From Hermodice carunculata (Eukaryota; Annelida; Polychaeta; Eunicida; Amphinomidae), in contig OZ026618.1 in NCBI GenBank assembly GCA_964020975.1, forward strand, positions 33,258,549 to 33,322,548: a stretch of DNA of 64,000 nucleotides, given 5' to 3'. The notes under the pieces are model-generated. The model worked only from the letters and a program-made list of their open reading frames with translations. It searched no databases and had not been told where the DNA came from. This document shows positions 58,740 to 64,000 of the stretch, one piece after another. Position numbers and translations under genes: made by a program. Within the stretch, counting starts at the first letter, position 1; the number at the start of each line of letters is the position of its first letter.

Positions 58740-59395
58740 ATTTTTTCTTTCCTTTGATATTGAAAGCTAAATGTTGATGTTTTGGCAATTTTGAGAATCT
58801 CTGCTTTTGCTGTATATGACTTTGCTGTTATTTTGGGGCTCGAATTTATGAATGTGGTGATTTTTTTTCTGAAGCATTTGGTCAAAACGGCATTATCTAT
58901 GTTTTGCTGTGGGCTGTATTCTCTGACTCATAGGTATAATATAATGGAGTTACAGCTTTGCAGTAATGTTTCAGATAAACAAATGTCACCAAAGCAATAT
59001 AGGCTCACTGTCTTGCTTTGCTGTAAGGTGTGCTGACTGACCTGTATGGTATACCAAAAAGTGGCAAGTCAACCACGTCTGTTTTCATCTATGGCACCAC
59101 CAATGAACTGTGTTATTCAAGTGGCGAGGCCTATGTTTGGAAGAAAACTAATGTTTGTATTTAATGAAGAATATTTCAAAGGCTGAAAGGACTTGTTGAA
59201 ACCATCAGTTGCCTTTCTGGGTGGCTGGCTGTCTCCAATCAGGAGTGAAATTGGTTTCTTCACATTGGTATTGAAAGCTGAAATTTGATGCTTTGGTAAG
59301 TTTTGAATCTAAATGTTTGCTGTATTTAACTTTGCTGCTATTGTTGGGTGGAAATATATGAATGTTGGTGTTGTTTTTAAGAATTATTTACTATC
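58740..59395 (+). repeat. Pair of direct repeats about 505 bp apart
   Basis: Segments at about 58757-58875 and 59263-59375 share GATATTGAAAGCTAAATGTT or its variant, GATGTTTTGG, TGCTGTATATGACTTTGCTG, ATTTATGAATGTGGTG and TTTTTT. A fragment of the same family is at about 18100. Confidence 0.6.
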
Positions 59396-59399
59396 ATGC

Positions 59400-60365
59400 T
59401 ATTACTTAGCTACATCTATGTATCGCGTCGACGTCTATAAAGACACTCATTTGGCCTCACTAAGCAAGACAAAATCATTAACTATTATCTGTGTCTGGGG
59501 AGCTTCCTTTCATATAACTATCTGTCGATGGTATGTTCTTGATATCCAGGTCCTCACAGGGCAATATTTGGGCTTCTGCATTTCATCTAAGTTCAATGTC
59601 AGTCATTAAACTGCATTAGGTTTGCTTATTAGAATTTAAGCTTTTAATGTGGCGACGTGTATTCTAACATGTCTGAATTTATTGGAACTAAATGTTGTTA
59701 GCGCCAACACAGAAATTGTAGAACACGCAAGGTCAGAGCTGGAAAGACCAGTTTCTAATGGACCAAACACATACGGCCTGTATGAAGGTTCATCTGCAGC
59801 TGATACATTAGTACCTTTTTGACCAAATATGCAGTTTTATACACATCTAGTTGGAAATTTTTGTTAATGAAGACATGTAAACCAGGGAAGGGTAAAAAAA
59901 AAAGATGTTCACTAAGTTGATATGCTTCATAGACTTGGTATTTAATGGATGTTTCATTTCGGGATCTTGTAGGAAAATGTGTTTCTTCATATTGACGACC
60001 ACGTTAAACAATGGAGATTCATAGGGTTATTCACATTTATAATCTATTCTTCAAGGTCGTCTGTCAAATTCCCCTGAAACCTGGGTAGGATGTTCTTTGA
60101 TTGAGTCTCTGTTAGGTATATTAAAATAATTGTGCTTCAGATGTTTTAAGACTTAAGCAAGCATTTTTCATACATCAGTGAAATTGTCTCTCAAACTGCT
60201 TGACCGATTCGTTTTGAAGTTGAGCATGAACATTTCTGGAAATTCCCGTGTACCACTCTATTTATTAGCACGTGTGAGTCAAGCAATCAGCAATCAGGAG
60301 GAATCAAGACGTTTTTTTTTTTATTTGACCACAGCATTGCAATGGTATCGTTACGAGTAACAATG
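59400..60365. other. Stretch without a recognisable gene
   Basis: Around 60050-60240, phrases such as CCTGAAACCTGGGTAGGATG and GACCGATTCGTTTTGAAGTT recall the dispersed repeat family of 33, 48 and 52 kb in very divergent form. Otherwise nothing was recognised. Confidence 0.35.
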
Positions 60366-60369
60366 TAGA

Positions 60370-63285
60370 AAAAAGATGGTAATATAGATGTAAATTAAAA
60401 TGCAAATACATATTGGTCTGGGAGAAACATATTAAGATCTTCACAAGATCGTTATCATATGCGTCACCCCCCAAAAAAGGAAAAAAAGTTAACAGATAAG
60501 TAGATTATAAAGGTACAAGCGAGACAAATAAAGAATGTGTTTGAAATCAGAATATGAGTTTAGTTGGAATTACAGACATAGCAGTTATGGATTGTACATG
60601 TCGATGCATTATTATTTAAGTATGGTACTTTGGCATAATTAGAAAAACCGAAATAACTGTGGGTATGTACTTTTTCTATAATTTGATCTGATGAGGAATT
60701 TAAGACACGTAATATTCCATGGCTTAGGCACTTAGTAGCAAAAACACGACTTGACTCGGGTATATCAAATTCATAAACTAAAGATTTTGGCAAGATAAAA
60801 CGTCGAGAAAAGTAGGAAGAAACTAAGCCATTCTCAATTTTATAGTAAAATGTCACAAATTTTTAAGTATAAATATCCTGAATTTCTAACAGCCTGTGAC
60901 TTTTGAATATAGGCTTTATACTTACCATGATAAATGATGCGTACTGCTCTTTTCTGATTTTTTTCTAATCTTTCATACTTGTGACCCCAAATTAGCAAAC
61001 CATAATTCAATTTAGGCAAAGTCAACGGATTATAGATAATATGTAAGATATGAGAGGGAAGAAACTTTTTTAGTCGATTCATTATGGCAACTCTTTGAGA
61101 GACTTTTGAAGCAATTTTTTGAATATGCATGTTCCCTGTCATATGTTTATCTACAATTATACCGAGAAAATTGCACTCATGTATGCATTTATTTTTTTTT
61201 CAATTTTCAATTTGGAATAGTAACATGTTTTGTAATTGATGGAATAGCATGAAGCATGTTTTCTTTATATTGAGAGAAAGCTTGTTAACTTTAAGCCATG
61301 TTGATATTTTTGCTAATTCAGTGTTGGTATAATATGTAGCCTCCTCAGATGATTGAAAAGAATTGAAAATACTGAGGGTACCAAATAACGATGTATCATC
61401 AGCATACAGGATAAATTCAAAAGATGCGGAGGCTACCATTATGTCATTTATGTAAATGATAAATAACAGGGGGCCTAGGATAAACCCCTGTGGAACTCCA
61501 TTTTGGATGTTAACATAGTCAGATTTGTATTCTCCAATGGCAACAAACTGTTTTCTGTTGGAAAAAAACTTTTGAATAAATCAAGAGCAGTACCCTTTAT
61601 TCCATAATAAGATAAATTTTATAATAAAATACCATGATCTATGGTATAGAATACTTTTAAGAGGTCCATAAATAAAATAATTGGGATTTTCCCTCTGTCC
61701 ATTTCAGTAAGAATTTTATCAACAAGCTCTGTTGTTGCATATTCAGTTGAATTATTTTTCCTAAATCCATACTGACTAATATAGAAGAGGTTATGAGACT
61801 GAAAATATTGATAAACTTGATCATATATGACTTTCTCAAAGATTATCGATGTTGCTGGTAAAACGGAAATGGGCCTATAATTTTCTAACAAGGAGGGATT
61901 ATCTTTTTTGGTGAACAGTTATAACTTTTGCAATGTTTAGAATGTCGAGAAATATACCAGCCGTTAATGAACAGTCTATTACCATAGAGATTGGTTGATA
62001 AATCTCTGTTTTAAAATTCTTTAAAAAGTTCATCGAAATTCTATGAAAGCCAAAGCTATGTTTTGGATTAAAATTGTCAATCATTTTCAAAACCATGTCA
62101 CCAGTGACAGTACTGTGGGAAAACATATGTAAAATTGTGTTATTTAAAAAGTCGTAAGTCCTTGACTTATCCATGGGGACTTTTTATGTTTATGCTTATT
62201 GTATTTAACCATCTTGATTGGAAAGTACATTTCTAAACCTGTATGGATAGCAGAATGAATGTTAGAATACGAGACATTTGGATTTGTATCTGTACTAATT
62301 AGTTCGCAGACATTACTATCATTGATATCCTTCTTTAGACGATTCAGGGCGTTGGGATGCCGGTCACGCACCGGTATGAATTTTTGGATAGATTCAGTTT
62401 TACAATGTAGGATATCTAAACAAATAAAATATGGAAAATGATCCGAAATACTCGTGGAAATTGTTACACAGTTTGACAAATTAATATCGGTATTAGATAA
62501 TTTTAAAAAGAAGTTATCTTTGATAGTCTCACATCGAGCCAAAAGTCTTGTAGGTAGGATAATTTGTGGATTGAAGCTAAGGGATGTAGTGATATCAAAG
62601 AAACGTCCAAACTTTGAATTTTCGTGCATTTTTAGTAGATCGATATTGAAACCTCCAAATAATACCCCCTCATGATTTATATTTTGCAAATATTGAAGTA
62701 TAGGAGTTAACTCATCTATAAATGATTGGTAATTTTCATTCAGATCCCTAGGTGACCTGTATATGTTTCCTATCACTAGTTTGTTCATATTATTTTTTAA
62801 TTTAACTTCAATAAACATACCTTCATACACTTCAGATTTTTGTATATATCCGTTTGAATAAATTCGATTGTGTTTCTAATATACATAGCAAGTCCACCTT
62901 TTGTTGTATATATTTTGCCGTGAGAGATACGATTATAAGAGTCAATTTGGAATAAAGATAGATCACAGTCAACGTTTAGCCAAGTCCCTTATAGACATAG
63001 AACACTAGGTAAGCATCCATGAGTATCGAGACAACTAAGAAGAATCTTAAGTTCCTCAAATTTAGCATTAAAAGATACGCAACTAAGACCTTTGATAAAA
63101 AATTGATTCTGCATGTTTTTCAAATGATTTAAGAGTTCATCAATATCAAAATAAGATTGTTTTATAAGTTTAGGTTCATACGAGTCAGAATCATTTTCAT
63201 TAGTCGAAGAGATATCTAATGAATTTATAAGAGAAATTACACCAACACCCCCACGCCGTCAAGAATGCTATTGACATTAGCCATA
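60370..63285 (-). mobile_element. Nearly full-length Jockey-superfamily LINE ORF2, frame-shifted
   Basis: Read from 63285 down on the minus strand: endonuclease start (LSCVSFNAKFEELKILLSCL, then TWLNVDCDLSLF and GGLAMYIRN), endonuclease body 62830-62144 (KLVIGNIYRSPRDLNENYQS, GGFNIDLLK with Gly in place of the usual Asp, ISDHFPYF), reverse transcriptase 61891-61619 (ENYRPISVLPATSIIFEKVI, GFRKNNSTE, FMDLLKVFYTIDH) and 61439-61200 (ILYADDTSLF). The thumb and C-terminus follow at 61142-60560 (RLKKFLPSHILHIIYNPLTL, YGLLIWGHK, HTHSYFGFSNYAKVPY). At least four frame breaks separate these blocks, including one base near 62835 and a stop in the endonuclease. No ORF1 or 2A-like motif was seen upstream. 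The last 200 bases are presumed 3' UTR. Confidence 0.85.
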
Positions 63286-64000
63286 TTTCATGACATAGTA
63301 GCGGAAGACTGTTTTGTACAGTTAGGATAACTATACTACCATAGAATATATTTCCTGAAAAATCTGGCTATACTATTTACTGTAACATATGAAAATTAGA
63401 TGTAAAGAACTCAAAATTGAAGAAAAATGGGAAGATGCACAGTCCCTAAGGCACTAATATTTGCCTGCATGTTAGGAATATAGACAAGACAAAATGCTAA
63501 GACACCAAGAAACTTGTCTGGGAATATAAAGATTTTCAATAATGCACCACGAAATCTGCATTTATATATTGACATTCAAATTGCACGGCACACACAAAAA
63601 TATGATCACATAATCATGAATACAACAATTAGTGATGTGTGAACAAATGAGTTAGTGAGAAAAATTCACACAGCGGCCATTAAAAAGTAAACACATCATT
63701 CAGCATATGTTACTAGGACCATCATAATGTGAGGGTAAGGCAGGTGTCTTATATCAATTTATTTCAATAATGTACAGGCTCGTATGTGTAAATCAAAGCT
63801 AACTGAAATTTTGATTTTTTTTTTGAAAGAATTCATATTAAGACAAGACTGTTGAGTAATATATACTTCTGAGAATGATTCGTTCATTAAACAAATATTT
63901 GAAAGTCAGGAATAAACTATAATAATAGTGTAATAAGGGAGCCCATCACATATAGAGAAAAAAGTAGATATTGTGTTTCATAGTACACACTATAGAACAT
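63286..64000. other. Stretch without a recognisable gene
   Basis: AT-rich. It may hold the 5' UTR of the minus-strand LINE. No ORF or repeat was recognised. Confidence 0.4.

Noticed and set aside
62259-62675. Plus-strand frames of 60 and 73 codons
   Set aside because: Shadows of the endonuclease frame of the minus-strand LINE.

Overview
This is AT-rich metazoan DNA, most likely from a marine invertebrate such as a lophotrochozoan or hemichordate. The species cannot be fixed from the sequence alone. The evidence is spliced genes with GT-AG introns, very long AT, ATT, GAAA, TATC and CT microsatellites, several LINE and Penelope-like fossils, a Metaviridae-type LTR element, a spliced Mutator-like transposase gene, and large blocks of degenerate tandem repeats. 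No rRNA gene, confident tRNA gene or CRISPR array was seen. Most of the window is repeats, and long open frames are few.

Layout. From 1 to about 5.04 kb, minus strand: the 5' half of an LTR retrotransposon that runs off the left edge (probable LTR, primer-binding site, a 2.2 kb leader with a 53-bp minisatellite, a helix-hairpin-helix ORF, gag, and the start of protease). From 5.2 to 6.6 kb: a degenerate tandem repeat of about 470 bp. From 6.9 to 10.6 kb, plus strand: the best-supported gene, a four-exon Mutator-like transposase reading frame in which all splice phases agree and no stop is present. Its third intron holds the 3' end of a LINE with a GC-rich hairpin. From 12.3 to 14.7 kb: candidate exons of a minus-strand gene, apparently separated by a plus-strand transposon-like block with a CCAAT promoter-like region and a zinc-finger exon, plus two striking inverted repeats nearby. 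From 15.9 to 19.9 kb: two Penelope-like fragments and microsatellites. From 22.2 to 24.1 kb: a decayed member of a multicopy invertebrate gene family. At 26.2-26.9 kb: a tandem array with palindromic TGACCTTGA units.

From 31.2 to 33.1 kb and from 38 to 42.3 kb: CR1/Jockey-type LINE fossils, the second with a coiled-coil ORF1-like stretch and a 2A-like motif. A same-strand family of degenerate repeats fills 33.2-35.0, 48.3-49.8 and 52.4-53.1 kb. A THAP-like exon lies at 43.35 kb, and a tRNA-derived SINE head followed by (TA)n at 43.7 kb. From 50.5 to 52.3 kb: a minus-strand Penelope-like copy with duplicated terminal segments. From 55.7 to 56.5 kb: a LINE reverse transcriptase fragment. From 60.4 to 63.3 kb, minus strand: a nearly full-length but frame-shifted LINE.

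How it fits together: apart from the Mutator-like gene and a few candidate host exons, the window is a layered graveyard of retroelements and local tandem repeats. LTR and LINE insertions flank or sit inside the Mutator-like gene, and no N-terminal exon of that gene was recognised next to it.
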